From the NCBI GenBank assembly GCA_014800795.1, contig JAAVFL010000005.1, positions 96,595 through 160,594 on the forward strand: a stretch of DNA of 64,000 nt. Reading direction: 5' to 3'. The stretch comes from Bacteroidales bacterium (GTDB taxonomy: Bacteria; Bacteroidota; Bacteroidia; Bacteroidales; Muribaculaceae). Below are positions 18,699 through 27,928 of the stretch, piece by piece. The notes under the pieces were generated by a model. The model was not told the origin of the DNA. It worked only from the letters and a program-made list of their open reading frames with translations, and made no database searches. How positions within the stretch are numbered: position 1 is the first letter of the stretch; the number at the start of each line of letters is the position of its first letter. The translations under genes and the position numbers were made by a program.

Positions 18699-19595
18699 TT
18701 AGAATGGACGGGTGGTAATAGTGTTGCGCGCATACTCCTTATCGCGCAGGCAGTAGGTCTTTTCACGGAGAAAATCGCTGAATTCCTTTTCCGATCCCAT
18801 GTGGTTGAGCTGCTCTTCTACGGAAATAGGCTCGCCAACGGTAATATGGAAGGTAGCATTTTTTTTGCGGAATACTTCGGCCGGATGGCGGAAAGTGCGC
18901 AGCTGCCAGCATGTGACACCCAGGAAGTTGAACCACCACGACTGGGAGCCGTGAAAGAAGATTGGAACTACCGGAACCTTAAGCTTCTCTATCAGTTGAA
19001 TTATTGTCGGTTGCCATTCGCGATCCTTAAGCCGGCCGCGCCAGTTTACTTTTGCTACTGCACCTGCGGGAAAGAAACCTACAGGCATTCCGGAGCGCAC
19101 GTTCTTTATTACCTCGCGGATGCCTGCCATCGATACTGCCTTTTTCTTCGGATCGTCCGAGGCCATCGCGTCAACTGCGATGAAGTTCGGCCGCATTGCC
19201 CATATATAGTTCAGGAACATATTCACCATCACCTTATATTCAGGTCGGCGGCTTGCTATGAGGTTGATGAGTATAATGCCGTCAAGAGCGCCGAAATGAT
19301 GGTTGCTCACAGTTACAAACGCTCCCTGAGGCAGATTGTCGAGAATCTCGGGGTTATCTATCTTCAGTTTTATATTAAGATCGTTAAGCAGACCGTGAAC
19401 GAACTGCGGACCCGGGGTAGCGGCATTGTGCGCATGGATATCGTTTACCTTGTCGAGTTCGATGAATTTGATGAACCATTCCACCAGCTTGCGGTGACCC
19501 TGAAGCTTGGGCACCATTTCCATTATATCGTCGGCATCGAGAACCGTCATTTTTTTCGGTTTCTCCTCGGCCTGATTATTTTTATCGTTTTCCAT
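18699..19595 (-). CDS. Lysophospholipid acyltransferase family protein
   Basis: A PlsC-type acyltransferase of about 298 residues, transferring an acyl chain to a lipid acceptor at the inner membrane. The catalytic HX4D motif is in NHHFGALDGIILIN. The acceptor-binding region includes GFFPAGAVAKVNWRGRLKDREW, and VPVVPIFFHGSQSWWFNFLG is the usual later block. The start is set at the ATG at 19595 because the -7 box at 19648-19655 places transcription start downstream of the earlier Met codons (19712). The acceptor may be a phospholipid precursor or an amino-acid lipid; sequence alone does not decide. The sigma-54 activator follows after 5 nt. Confidence 0.85.
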   Translation of the reverse strand: MENDKNNQAEEKPKKMTVLDADDIMEMVPKLQGHRKLVEWFIKFIELDKVNDIHAHNAATPGPQFVHGLLNDLNIKLKIDNPEILDNLPQGAFVTVSNHHFGALDGIILINLIASRRPEYKVMVNMFLNYIWAMRPNFIAVDAMASDDPKKKAVSMAGIREVIKNVRSGMPVGFFPAGAVAKVNWRGRLKDREWQPTIIQLIEKLKVPVVPIFFHGSQSWWFNFLGVTCWQLRTFRHPAEVFRKKNATFHITVGEPISVEEQLNHMGSEKEFSDFLREKTYCLRDKEYARNTITTRPF

Positions 19596-19647
19596 ATGAT
19601 GTAGTTGTAGTTTATTATGAGCGGATATGGAATATCCTCCCAATCTG

Positions 19648-19655
19648 CAAAGATA
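19648..19655 (-). promoter_or_regulatory. -7 promoter box for the acyltransferase-lptE-secG cluster
   Basis: Reverse-strand TATCTTTG matches TAnnTTTG, with 52 nt between it and the ATG at 19595. It decides the start of the acyltransferase gene. Confidence 0.65.
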
Positions 19656-19824
19656 CACAAAATCCCGGAATAAGAGTGTTTTCTCTCTGTTACATCCGTC
19701 GCAACCCATCAAAATAGTTCCTGTCGGGGTGCCTGTTCTGATGCGGTCGGGTGGCCTGCATACGGCGTGTTACCCGCGTCAAAATCCGGCTGCCGGAAAC
19801 TGATTAGGTTGTATTAATGTATCA

Positions 19825-19856
19825 ATGGCTGTGTCATTAATTCTTGACACAGCCAT
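19825..19856 (-). terminator. Hairpin terminator (GGCTGTGTCA family)
   Basis: Perfect 12-bp arms ATGGCTGTGTCA (19825-19836) and TGACACAGCCAT (19845-19856). It lies 38 nt past the stop of the reverse-strand gene ending at 19894. The core recurs at 37731 and 61742. Confidence 0.75.
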
Positions 19857-19893
19857 CGGGGGATATATATAGAGAGAATTGGAGTTCGGTATC

Positions 19894-20871
19894 TCAATAT
19901 ACCAGCGAGAAATTATCAACCCATAGGGTAAGGCCCGGAGTACCGACGTAGGCATCGCCGGAACCGGCCGAAGCCATAACCATGATATGAGTTGGAGTAG
20001 CGTCGGGAGCGTCCCAGCCGACCTCTTTCACAGGCACCATCTCCCCCTTCGAGTTGCGGGCATAGTAGCTGTTCTCCTCAGGGATAAGATCCATGAAGCT
20101 CTTGAATTCCGGATCGGAAGTGATATCGCCGTATTTTACGGCTATACGGTGGCCGTTTACCCAGCCTGAGGTTGATTTGCCATACTGCTCGCGTCCCGTG
20201 CCGACACGTTTTGCATAGAGGTTACCATCCTTATCCTCCCAGCGACGCTGAAGAATTACGTACACTTCAGAATTATCGTGACCGCCGAGCTCCTTTTTCG
20301 AGCCGAATCCGGGGGCATAGATGCGGGTTGCGTTGGCCGGCATGTCGATCTTATAGTCGAACTGAAGCGCCAGAGGGCGTTTGGTAAAGGGAATACCCAT
20401 CTCCATTTTTGAATAGGGATTCTTTGTAGACTTTACAGGTTCAAGCATCTTGCCGAGGAAAATTGAACCGGGAACTATCACCTCCATATTCACAAGTCCC
20501 ATCGCCTTACACTGTTCCATTACTGTAGAAAGTTTGCAGCAGCGCCCACCCCCCTCGCGTGTGTCGGGAAACACGGCGTTACTCCCCTTTACAACACCTA
20601 CAACCTTCGCCATCACATTCGATGTGGCCCAAGGTGATCCACCTTGATTCGTGTAAGCAACCGCTCCATCTATCGTTGAGTTAGGAGCTATTTCGTAGAG
20701 GCTCTTTGTCTTGCCGCCTATAACCTTCGATTCCGGAACATTGCGGGTTACCCACTGTTCCATATCGCCATATTTTATAGGTTCTACGGTTTCAGCAGAT
20801 GTAGTGAAACTGCATATTGTAGTGAGCGCGGCTGCGGCAATGAACTGTCTTGTGATGCTGGAGGTTTTCAT
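19894..20871 (-). CDS. Secreted PCMD-domain protein (putative carbohydrate metabolism domain)
   Basis: The Met at 20871 gives a clean signal peptide (MKTSSITRQFIAAAALTTICSFTTSAET); an earlier in-frame Met at 20910 only adds a non-typical extension. The mature protein of about 300 residues resembles the PCMD (putative carbohydrate metabolism domain) family. PLALQFDYKIDMPANATRIY is a strand-rich region, and VYVILQRRWEDKDGNLYA and the end VGTPGLTLWVDNFSLVY are typical of that beta-sandwich. No catalytic residues are defined for the family. It is monocistronic and ends at a strong hairpin. It probably acts in the periplasm or at the surface; lipid anchoring is unlikely because no lipobox Cys is present. 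Confidence 0.6.
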   Translation of the reverse strand: MKTSSITRQFIAAAALTTICSFTTSAETVEPIKYGDMEQWVTRNVPESKVIGGKTKSLYEIAPNSTIDGAVAYTNQGGSPWATSNVMAKVVGVVKGSNAVFPDTREGGGRCCKLSTVMEQCKAMGLVNMEVIVPGSIFLGKMLEPVKSTKNPYSKMEMGIPFTKRPLALQFDYKIDMPANATRIYAPGFGSKKELGGHDNSEVYVILQRRWEDKDGNLYAKRVGTGREQYGKSTSGWVNGHRIAVKYGDITSDPEFKSFMDLIPEENSYYARNSKGEMVPVKEVGWDAPDATPTHIMVMASAGSGDAYVGTPGLTLWVDNFSLVY

Positions 20872-21127
20872 TATAATCCCTTTTTGAAACGTTAGAAATG
20901 CGGACTTCACTTAATGTCCGTTAATTTGAGCAAAGTAAAAGTATAGGCAGCAAAATGTAATGATTGAGGCTACCTTCACTCATATAACGTTTCTGGGACA
21001 GATAAAGATTATTAAGGTTACAAAAATATTACAAATTTATTACACATATCTGTGGCAAAATATATAATACCCACATTTACACTTATATAAGTATTGTACA
21101 GTTTATAGAGACTCCCGGCTCTCCTTA

Positions 21128-21607
21128 TCAATCTCTGACAATAGTTGCCGTAGCCATCGACGCTATCCCCTCTCCCCTTCCGGTGAATCCGAGCCGTTCG
21201 GTGGTAGTGGCCTTTACGGAAACGGCATCCTTTTCGATCCTGAGATCGGTTGCCACATTTGAACGCATCTGTTCGATATAAGGGAGCATTTTAGGAGCCT
21301 GGGCAATGATGGTGATATCCACGTTACCGGGCCGGAAGCCCTTTTCACCAATAAGGCGCGCTGTTTCACGGAGAAGCAAGCGCGAATCGGCTCCACGGTA
21401 GCGTTCGTCGCTGTCAGGAAAGTGATAGCCTATGTCGCGCAGGGCCGCTGCTCCAAGCAGGGCGTCGCATAGGGCGTGGAGAGCTACATCGGCATCGCTG
21501 TGGCCGAGCAGACCGAGACTGTAGGGTATGTCTACCCCGCATATGACAAGGCGCCGCCCCTCGGTGAGGCGGTGCACGTCAAAACCGTTTCCGATACGGA
21601 TTTCCAT
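21128..21607 (-). CDS. ispF: 2-C-methyl-D-erythritol 2,4-cyclodiphosphate synthase
   Basis: IspF forms MEcPP in the non-mevalonate isoprenoid pathway. The 159-residue chain has the zinc-binding start [11 protein letters not shown] (Asp10, His12), the [22 protein letters not shown] motif with the third metal ligand His, [10 protein letters not shown], and the C-terminal [19 protein letters not shown]. It is complete and of normal length. It lies 25 nt downstream of porV on the same strand; I recall a porV-ispF neighbourhood in Porphyromonas as well. Confidence 0.96.
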   Translation of the reverse strand: MEIRIGNGFDVHRLTEGRRLVICGVDIPYSLGLLGHSDADVALHALCDALLGAAALRDIGYHFPDSDERYRGADSRLLLRETARLIGEKGFRPGNVDITIIAQAPKMLPYIEQMRSNVATDLRIEKDAVSVKATTTERLGFTGRGEGIASMATATIVRD

Positions 21608-21632
21608 ATTACGGTGAAGGTTGGGTTTCTGG

Positions 21633-22862
21633 TTATCTTTTTCCGAAGAGGCTCTTCAGCCCATCCATGTCGAACGACAGGGTGAAACGCAGGGTCTGGT
21701 CAAGCGGAGATGTCTGGGCTGTAGCAAGCATGTATGAGGCATCCAGACGTACTACATTCAGCGAAAATCCCGCACCGAAGCCGAAATACTGGCGGTTGCC
21801 CTTGAATTCGCTCTCGTGATAGTAGCCGGCACGCAGGAAAAACTGCTGGTTGTAGCTGTACTCGGCACCTATAGAGTAATTGATCTCGCGGATTTCCTCT
21901 TTGGTGCCGCCGGGCGCGTCGCTGAACGATTTGAATATACCGCTGATCGGCGACATATCTTTCCAGTCGTCAAGAGCTTTCTGGTAAGCTTCCTGATCTT
22001 CCTGACCGTCGGCATTGATATAATCCTGCTGGCGGGGACGCGTCGGAACAAGCAGTTTGTTCAGGTCAAGGCTGAGAGCCAGAGTGTGATAATCGGCCAG
22101 TGGGAACATGAAAGTGGTACCCAGACGCAGGTTTGTAGGCAGAAAAGCAGGATTGTTGCCGTTGTCATATGCGACCTTTGAACCGATATTGGATACATTG
22201 AAGCCCCACGACCACTGACACTCGTTCTGACCGATGATGGGATATGTGGTATAATATCCCGAGATGTCGGCTGCGAACGCCGATGCGCCTGTAGAGTTAT
22301 CGCCTACGTCGGAGGTGTTGTAGGCAAGGTCGGAGTATATGTAGCGGAACACTACGCCCATTGAAAATTTCTCCGACAGTTTGCGTGAGTAGCCAAGGTC
22401 GAGAGCCATTTCGTAGGGATTGATACTGCTGTTAACCCCTGCTACGTCGGTGGTATTCACCTCACCCAGCGAGAAATAGCGCAGCGAGGCGCTCAGAGCC
22501 TGATTGTCCTGCGATCCTATTTTCCAATAGCCGGCAAGGTCGGCCAGAAAAATATCGTTCACAAGTTTGCGGAGCCAGGGGGTATAGCTCAGGCCTATCG
22601 ATCCCTGTGAATAGGCGAACGCATATTTCGAAGGATTCCAGTATTGTGAGTTCACATCCGGATCGGTTGCGGCACCGAGATCGCCCATGGCGGCGCCGCG
22701 GGCGTCGGGAGCGATGCTGAGCGATGTAACACCGGTCTGTATGGGGTTGAATTCATTTTTGATATTGTCGGCGGCATACAGGGCGGGGGAGCATACACCG
22801 GCTATTATAGCCGCTGCTGCCAATGCCTGTCCGCGATTTGCCATATTTGCGTTTTTTCTCAT
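21633..22862 (-). CDS. porV: Type IX secretion outer-membrane protein PorV
   Basis: PorV (LptO/PG27 family) is a FadL-like outer-membrane barrel that shuttles type IX cargo from the translocon to the PorU attachment complex. The 409-residue protein has a signal peptide (about 1-30, SPALYAADN). The PorV-typical opening follows: [40 protein letters not shown]. Later strands include [48 protein letters not shown] and [24 protein letters not shown], ending in [20 protein letters not shown]. PorQ is the nearest alternative but is usually shorter. The PorU gene, often next to porV, is not here; the upstream neighbour is xerD. Confidence 0.88.
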   Translation of the reverse strand: MRKNANMANRGQALAAAAIIAGVCSPALYAADNIKNEFNPIQTGVTSLSIAPDARGAAMGDLGAATDPDVNSQYWNPSKYAFAYSQGSIGLSYTPWLRKLVNDIFLADLAGYWKIGSQDNQALSASLRYFSLGEVNTTDVAGVNSSINPYEMALDLGYSRKLSEKFSMGVVFRYIYSDLAYNTSDVGDNSTGASAFAADISGYYTTYPIIGQNECQWSWGFNVSNIGSKVAYDNGNNPAFLPTNLRLGTTFMFPLADYHTLALSLDLNKLLVPTRPRQQDYINADGQEDQEAYQKALDDWKDMSPISGIFKSFSDAPGGTKEEIREINYSIGAEYSYNQQFFLRAGYYHESEFKGNRQYFGFGAGFSLNVVRLDASYMLATAQTSPLDQTLRFTLSFDMDGLKSLFGKR

Positions 22863-22937
22863 CGGTTTTCGTTCAGGATGTTTATTGCCTGACTTACTAT
22901 ATAACTGAAAAATGAGCCTTTTATTGTCCGGCGGCGT

Positions 22938-23849
22938 TCACTTCATGTTGCGCGGATGATGTGTGAGTATCTCTTCACGGAGCCGGGTGGTGTCGAGATG
23001 GATATAGATTTCGGTGGTGGCTATGCTCTCGTGACCCAGCATCTGCTGTATGGCCCGCAGATTGGCGCCCCCTTCCAGAAGATGAGTGGCGAAGCTGTGG
23101 CGGAGGGTATGGGGTGAGATTGTGCGCTGTATGTCGGCGGCAGCCGCGAGCCTGCGGATGATGGTGAACACCATCTGGCGTGTCAGCCTGTGACCGCGGC
23201 TGTTGAGAAACACATAGCTCTCCTCCCCGCGGTCTATTTTGAGTCCGCAACGTTCGCCGTGGATGTAATCCGATATGTAGGCAGCTGCCGTCGGCGACAT
23301 GGGAACCATCCGCTCCTTGTTTCCTTTGCCGTGAACGACTATATAAAGTTCATCAAGGTTGATTCGCGAAAGTTCGAGGTTTACAAGCTCGCTTACACGT
23401 AGTCCGCAGCCATATAGGGTTTCGATGATGGCGCGGTTGCGCACGGCTGCGACACTGTCGGGATCGATCGCCTCTATCAGGCTGTCTATCTCATCGATAG
23501 ATAATACTTCCGGCAGATGATGACCCGGACGGGGTGTCTCGAGCAGTAAGGTGGGATCCTCTTCGATATAATTTTCTGTTCGCAGGAAGTGGAAAAAGGC
23601 TTTTATTCCCGAAATCACACGTTTGCGGGAGGCCTCGGCGATGCCGAGATCGAACAGAGTGGCGGCGAAATTCTGAAGGCGGGGATAGTCTACGTCGCGC
23701 AGAGCGGCGTTTTCGCACGTAAGATAATCTATGAGTTTCCCTGCGTCGAACAGATACGATTCTACCGTATTTTCCGACAGTCCGCGCTGAAGCATCAGAT
23801 ATGCGCGATACTGTCGAAGCAGGGTGGGTATATCCGGAATCTGTCTCAC
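22938..23849 (-). CDS. xerD: XerD-type tyrosine recombinase
   Basis: Xer recombinases resolve chromosome dimers at dif. This 303-residue protein has the SAM-like N-terminal domain (YRAYLMLQRGLSENTVESY) and all six catalytic residues: Arg151 (GLRVSEL), Lys175 (HGKGNKER), His247 and Arg250 (PHTLRHSFATHLLEGG), His273 (MLGHESIATTEIY) and Tyr282. The length and the HTLRHSFATHLLEGGANLR block fit XerD rather than a phage integrase. It starts with GTG at 23849, overlapping the upstream stop by 4 nt. Its position in a housekeeping run argues against a mobile element. Confidence 0.9.
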   Translation of the reverse strand: MRQIPDIPTLLRQYRAYLMLQRGLSENTVESYLFDAGKLIDYLTCENAALRDVDYPRLQNFAATLFDLGIAEASRKRVISGIKAFFHFLRTENYIEEDPTLLLETPRPGHHLPEVLSIDEIDSLIEAIDPDSVAAVRNRAIIETLYGCGLRVSELVNLELSRINLDELYIVVHGKGNKERMVPMSPTAAAYISDYIHGERCGLKIDRGEESYVFLNSRGHRLTRQMVFTIIRRLAAAADIQRTISPHTLRHSFATHLLEGGANLRAIQQMLGHESIATTEIYIHLDTTRLREEILTHHPRNMK

Positions 23850-24481
23850 ATCAGTATGTCGAAGGTCTGGTGGGGGAGTGAGCGCCGTCCGACATAGATG
23901 CCGGTATATCCGTCGGTGAAGCCCATCCCGTAGCCGGTCATGGAGGTAATCTCTTCCCAGATGGTAGCCATCACGGGAATGGAGTGGAGATTGCGCATGA
24001 AAAACACTGTATCCCCATTCTCAAGCAAAGTGCGGGCATAATTCATCAGATTATCCTTAGACTGCGGCAGACACTGGTTGATGAGTACGAATGGCTCGGT
24101 ATCGCCGGTGTTTTTCATGTCAGGAACATGCGACGCATCCCATACCTCCACTGAGCAATGTGGTAGTGCGCGTTCTACAATTATGTTGGTTACCTCATCG
24201 CCGTGACCCGCTTCCACCACTATGGAAGGGGCGAAATGGCACAATACACGGAAGAGCATCCATGCTTCAGGCACCGACATATCGCGCCCGGCGAATATCT
24301 CGTTGAAGCCTGCCTTACGCGCCTTCGGACAGAAGGCTGCTATCTCCGCGTAAGCGTAATATTCAGCCTCTCTTTCACCGATAACTTTGGTTATGAAGTT
24401 GAAAGCGAAAGGGGAGTGTACGCCGAAACCTTTGCTGCGCCGCCAGCGGGCCGGATATGATATGATGCGTTTAAGATCCAT
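23846..24481 (-). CDS. Methyltransferase-like protein, function unknown
   Basis: A 211-residue soluble protein that I recognise as a conserved Bacteroidales family from its opening RIISYPARWRRSKGFGVHSPFAFNFI. The middle (SIVVEAGHGDEVTNIIVERALPHCSVEVWDA) looks like strand 1, helix and strand 2 of a class I SAM-dependent methyltransferase, but the usual GxGxG is weak (EAGHGD). It ends TGYGMGFTDGYTGIYVGRRSLPHQ. I infer a methyltransferase fold, perhaps without activity. It lies between the YfhO-family gene and xerD, overlapping xerD by 4 nt. Confidence 0.65.
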   Translation of the reverse strand: MDLKRIISYPARWRRSKGFGVHSPFAFNFITKVIGEREAEYYAYAEIAAFCPKARKAGFNEIFAGRDMSVPEAWMLFRVLCHFAPSIVVEAGHGDEVTNIIVERALPHCSVEVWDASHVPDMKNTGDTEPFVLINQCLPQSKDNLMNYARTLLENGDTVFFMRNLHSIPVMATIWEEITSMTGYGMGFTDGYTGIYVGRRSLPHQTFDILM

Positions 24482-24493
24482 TTTCCGGTTTGG

Positions 24494-27124
24494 TTATTTT
24501 TCAGCTGATGTTTCTCTCCTGTTCCGGCTGAGACTTACTGTCAGGGATAGGAACAGAAGCATATATATGATTAGCACTGCGATGCGTGCGGCTGCTACAG
24601 TGCGGTTTACAGATTCGGGATTGAAAGTGAACTCTATAGTGTGGTGACCGGCCGGAATTGTGAGTGCGCGCAATATGTAATTCACACGGCCTATGTCGGC
24701 GCGCTTGCCGTCGATTGTCGCATGCCAGCCCCAGGGGAAATAAATTTCGGAAAATACGGCTGTCCCCCCGTTGGCGGTCGTGGCGCTGTAGGTGAGGTGT
24801 CCCGGTGCATACGACGTTTCGAAAATGGTGTCGCCTGCTTCCTTCGGAGCCGTGGCGGTTCCAAGAGCCGTGGCGAAACGGCGGTCGGCAACGGCCTCGG
24901 TTGCCGGATCGAGATTATCGAGTGCATTCATTTCCGCATCGGGACTATCCACATACACGAGCTTGTCTATGAACCAGGCGTTTCCAAGCGCTTCGGGATT
25001 GGTCACAAGATTGCCGTCAGGCCCGATTATATATTTTGCGTTCAGCATGTCGAGCATCCGGAAATCGGCCTCGGACGTTGAGCCGCGGCTGAAATTGCCG
25101 AGATGGCGTTCTATCATGTCCTGATAGCGGCTCAGTTTGGCCGCATGGTAGCCGCCTATGGCTTTATGGTGGTAAGAGGGGGCGGCCTGATAGAACTCCG
25201 GAATATTCATCACACGGTAGTTCATGGCTGTGTCGGCGAGAATCGTGCGGTCGTTTGCTGTAAGCGGGAACATTTCCGACGCGCTTGTCTCAGGCGAGCA
25301 GAAGCTGTCGTGGTCGAGATAACGCTTGTTTACCGTGAAGAGGTCGCCGCATATGAGAAGGCCTACGATCAGTGCCCCTGTCCACCCCTTCATCTTCCCG
25401 TTGATGCAGAGTATCACGATTGCGAAAGCTGCCGCAATGAACAGAAGCGAGCGCAGCGAATCGGCCTTTACCATCGAGAAACGAAGGTCGGTAACTGCGG
25501 CGGCGATTGCCGGATTGTCGACAGAGAACATGTTTATGGCCTGCTCGGGATAGCCCTGCTGAGCAAGCTGATAGCCTATCATCTGTGATATCTGCTGGTC
25601 ACCCTCGGTGATAGCCGATCCGTAGATACCGGGCGATAACCATCCGGCCAGACAACATACTGCCGTGATTCCGAAAGCGATGTATACCGGACGCAGATAT
25701 TTTGCGCGTGATTCGCCTGCGGGAGCTGACAGCAGTTTCTGAAGTGCGAGAACCGCCAGAAGCGGTATGGTGAACTCCGCTATCACGAGTATACTCTCCA
25801 CGGTACGGAATTTCGAATACATCGGGATATAGTCGATGAACAGATCCGTAAGCCACATCAGGTTTCTTCCTAAGGCAAGCCCTACAGATAGCAATGTCAT
25901 TATCAGAAGTACCCATTTTACAGGACCCTTTACTATGAAGCATCCCAGCAGGAACAGGGTGAAGACTATGGCTCCCACATATACGGGGCCGTTTGTTCCC
26001 TCCGGCTCGCCGAAATATCGGCTCACATAGTTGGTTATATATCCCTTTTCCGCCTCGTTAAGATGTGCGTCCGACAATATGTCGGTGGCAGCGGGAAGTG
26101 TGACAAGCGATGTGGCCCGCATATTTCCTCCGACCGGCTTGGCGGATGCTCCCCCCTTGATATCCGGAATCAGAAGGCTGAAACTCTCGGCACGTCCGTA
26201 GCTGTACTGGGTGATATAGTCGCGGTCGAGCCCTGAAGTTTTTTCATCGCTTTTACCGTCGTCGCCGGTCAGCTCCGAATGTCCCCCGCGCATAGTCTCC
26301 TTTGAATACTCGTAGGTATTGTAGAGGCTCGGCAGATTTGCTGTTACTGCGAGCAAGGCAGCCACTGCGAGTGCCCCGGTGGCTTTACACCATCCCGGTA
26401 CCGATTTATTTCTGACAGCCTTATAAAGATATGCCGCTGCCAGAGCCACGATCACGAACAGGAAGTAGTAGCTCATCTGAACATGGTTGCTCTGAATCTG
26501 CATCATGGCGAAAAGGGCCGCCAGGGATGCTCCTGTGAGCCATCTTCCGCGGTATGCCATCACGACTCCGGCTATCGTCGGCGGGATATAAGCCAGTGTC
26601 ACGAACTTCCATATATGGCCCGCTCCTATGATGATGATGAAATAAGTTGAGAATCCCCACGCTACGGCTCCTATCAATCCGTAGTACCATCTCACACGCA
26701 GTGCGGCCATTAAAATAAGGAAACCTGCCATCATCATGAACAGCAGATTGGACGGGGAGGGGAGGCCCAGTCCGTAAACCTTGGTTATCCACGAGAACAT
26801 CCCGTCACTGGGATAGGTAGGGGAGATCTGGAAGGTCGGCATCCCTGAGAACAGTGAGTTGGTCCATCGCGGAGCTTCGTCGCCTGTCGCCTCCACATAG
26901 GCTTTCACCTCCTGTCCGATTGCCGCTCCCTGCTGCATGTCGTGCTGACGTAGTTCGTTGCCCATCGTCGCATCGGGGTAAAAATAGGCAAGCGCCAGCA
27001 ACGCGCATGCTGCCAGGCTGATAAAGAAGCCGTAAAACTGAGGATTGCGCACGAGCGCTGTAAAATTCTGAGGTATAGCTTTGAGTTTCCGCGCTATAGC
27101 GGATGTGGAGTAGTTGCTGTTCAT
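24494..27124 (-). CDS. YfhO family membrane protein
   Basis: A large polytopic inner-membrane protein (876 residues from the ATG at 27124) with about a dozen hydrophobic segments followed by a soluble periplasmic C-terminal part and a last membrane span (RIAVLIIYMLLFLSLTVSL). It has the YfhO features PRWTNSLFSGMPTFQ, LLFMMMAGFLILM and the late AKYIIGPDGNLV/NALGNAWFIDKLVY and YFPWGWHATIDGKRADIGR. YfhO proteins are thought to glycosylate cell-surface polymers (GT-C-like). The Met at 27124 is preferred because the -7 box at 27149-27156 overlaps the earlier in-frame start at 27151. The methyltransferase-like gene follows after 12 nt. Confidence 0.85.
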   Translation of the reverse strand: MNSNYSTSAIARKLKAIPQNFTALVRNPQFYGFFISLAACALLALAYFYPDATMGNELRQHDMQQGAAIGQEVKAYVEATGDEAPRWTNSLFSGMPTFQISPTYPSDGMFSWITKVYGLGLPSPSNLLFMMMAGFLILMAALRVRWYYGLIGAVAWGFSTYFIIIIGAGHIWKFVTLAYIPPTIAGVVMAYRGRWLTGASLAALFAMMQIQSNHVQMSYYFLFVIVALAAAYLYKAVRNKSVPGWCKATGALAVAALLAVTANLPSLYNTYEYSKETMRGGHSELTGDDGKSDEKTSGLDRDYITQYSYGRAESFSLLIPDIKGGASAKPVGGNMRATSLVTLPAATDILSDAHLNEAEKGYITNYVSRYFGEPEGTNGPVYVGAIVFTLFLLGCFIVKGPVKWVLLIMTLLSVGLALGRNLMWLTDLFIDYIPMYSKFRTVESILVIAEFTIPLLAVLALQKLLSAPAGESRAKYLRPVYIAFGITAVCCLAGWLSPGIYGSAITEGDQQISQMIGYQLAQQGYPEQAINMFSVDNPAIAAAVTDLRFSMVKADSLRSLLFIAAAFAIVILCINGKMKGWTGALIVGLLICGDLFTVNKRYLDHDSFCSPETSASEMFPLTANDRTILADTAMNYRVMNIPEFYQAAPSYHHKAIGGYHAAKLSRYQDMIERHLGNFSRGSTSEADFRMLDMLNAKYIIGPDGNLVTNPEALGNAWFIDKLVYVDSPDAEMNALDNLDPATEAVADRRFATALGTATAPKEAGDTIFETSYAPGHLTYSATTANGGTAVFSEIYFPWGWHATIDGKRADIGRVNYILRALTIPAGHHTIEFTFNPESVNRTVAAARIAVLIIYMLLFLSLTVSLSRNRRETSAEK

Positions 27125-27148
27125 GTTACGGGTTATCGTTACAGACAG

Positions 27149-27156
27149 CAAAGGTA
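27149..27156 (-). promoter_or_regulatory. -7 promoter box for the YfhO-xerD-porV-ispF run
   Basis: Reverse-strand TACCTTTG matches TAnnTTTG, with 24 nt between it and the ATG at 27124. It rules out the in-frame start at 27151. Confidence 0.65.
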
Positions 27157-27229
27157 ATGATTTTCAGAGAAATTACGAAATAAAAAAATGATATCGCACC
27201 ATCCCGCGGCGATAGAGGTCATTTGGCGC

Positions 27230-27643
27230 TCACGCGCTTTGACGACGCAACACGGATCGCACGCGCGCCATAAGCTCGCGCAGCGAAAACGGTTTGATCA
27301 GATAATCGTCTGCTCCGGCATTGAGAGCGTTGATGATGGTATCGGGCGACATGTTAACCGAGCAGGTGATTACCCCTATGCCTGCTGTGTCGCGATGCTG
27401 TTTAACCTGATCAACCACTTCGAGACCGGTATTGTTGTCGATACTCAGGTCGATTATCATCAGCGAATACTTGGTCAGGTCTACATTATACATTTCCTCG
27501 GAGGAAGTACACAAGTCCACCGCATACCCTTCCGGACTGAAATGAGCCTTGATGATATCGCCCATGTGGGGGTCATTGTCAAGAACAATGATCCGTCCGC
27601 GCGGGGTGGCGACACTCTTTTTGTTGGATGAACTGAACAACAT
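27230..27643 (-). CDS. Single-domain response regulator
   Basis: A 137-residue receiver-only protein. It shows the acidic pair (LDNDPHM, about 21-25), the phosphoacceptor Asp in LMIIDLSID (about residue 65), the Thr of VITCSVN, and the LIKPF lysine followed by LRELMARVRSVLRR. No output domain follows; the protein ends soon after the receiver. Stand-alone receivers usually act by protein-protein contact or as phosphate relays. No histidine kinase is in the window, so its partner is elsewhere. It is transcribed alone; a -7 box lies 105 nt upstream. Confidence 0.9.
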   Translation of the reverse strand: MLFSSSNKKSVATPRGRIIVLDNDPHMGDIIKAHFSPEGYAVDLCTSSEEMYNVDLTKYSLMIIDLSIDNNTGLEVVDQVKQHRDTAGIGVITCSVNMSPDTIINALNAGADDYLIKPFSLRELMARVRSVLRRQSA

Positions 27644-27748
27644 TGTGGAATGGCTCGGCTGAACCGAAAGCGTTAGTAATACAAGAATAATCCCGATAGC
27701 TCCGGGCCGGGAGCGATGCGTTCCTCAGCGCGGGGCTTTTCTTTTCTT

Positions 27749-27756
27749 CAAAAGTA
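27749..27756 (-). promoter_or_regulatory. -7 promoter box for the response regulator
   Basis: Reverse-strand TACTTTTG matches TAnnTTTG and implies a leader of about 100 nt before the ATG at 27643. Confidence 0.45.
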
Positions 27757-27761
27757 CAAAT

Positions 27762-27793
27762 AAAGGTTACCATTATGCAAGACGGTAACCTTT
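27762..27793 (-). terminator. Hairpin terminator of the GH13 gene
   Basis: Perfect 10-bp arms AAAGGTTACC (27762-27771) and GGTAACCTTT (27784-27793) with A/T runs on both sides. It lies 136 nt past the stop of the amylase-like gene and just upstream of the next promoter. The remainder of this 285-nt gap shows nothing else recognisable. Confidence 0.7.
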
Positions 27794-27928
27794 TTGTAAA
27801 AACTTTGTAGTTATAATTTATCAGTTTGTTCCGAGATGTTACAAGCGTAACAGATCAGTAGGAAAATTGCATAATCTGCAATACTTTGTGTTGAAAAAAC
27901 GGCCACACAGCGTTTGTAGCGATGATTT

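Noticed and set aside
22938..23849. Tyrosine recombinase as a sign of an integrated element
   Set aside because: Full XerD signature, housekeeping neighbours and no attachment repeats or phage/conjugation genes around it.
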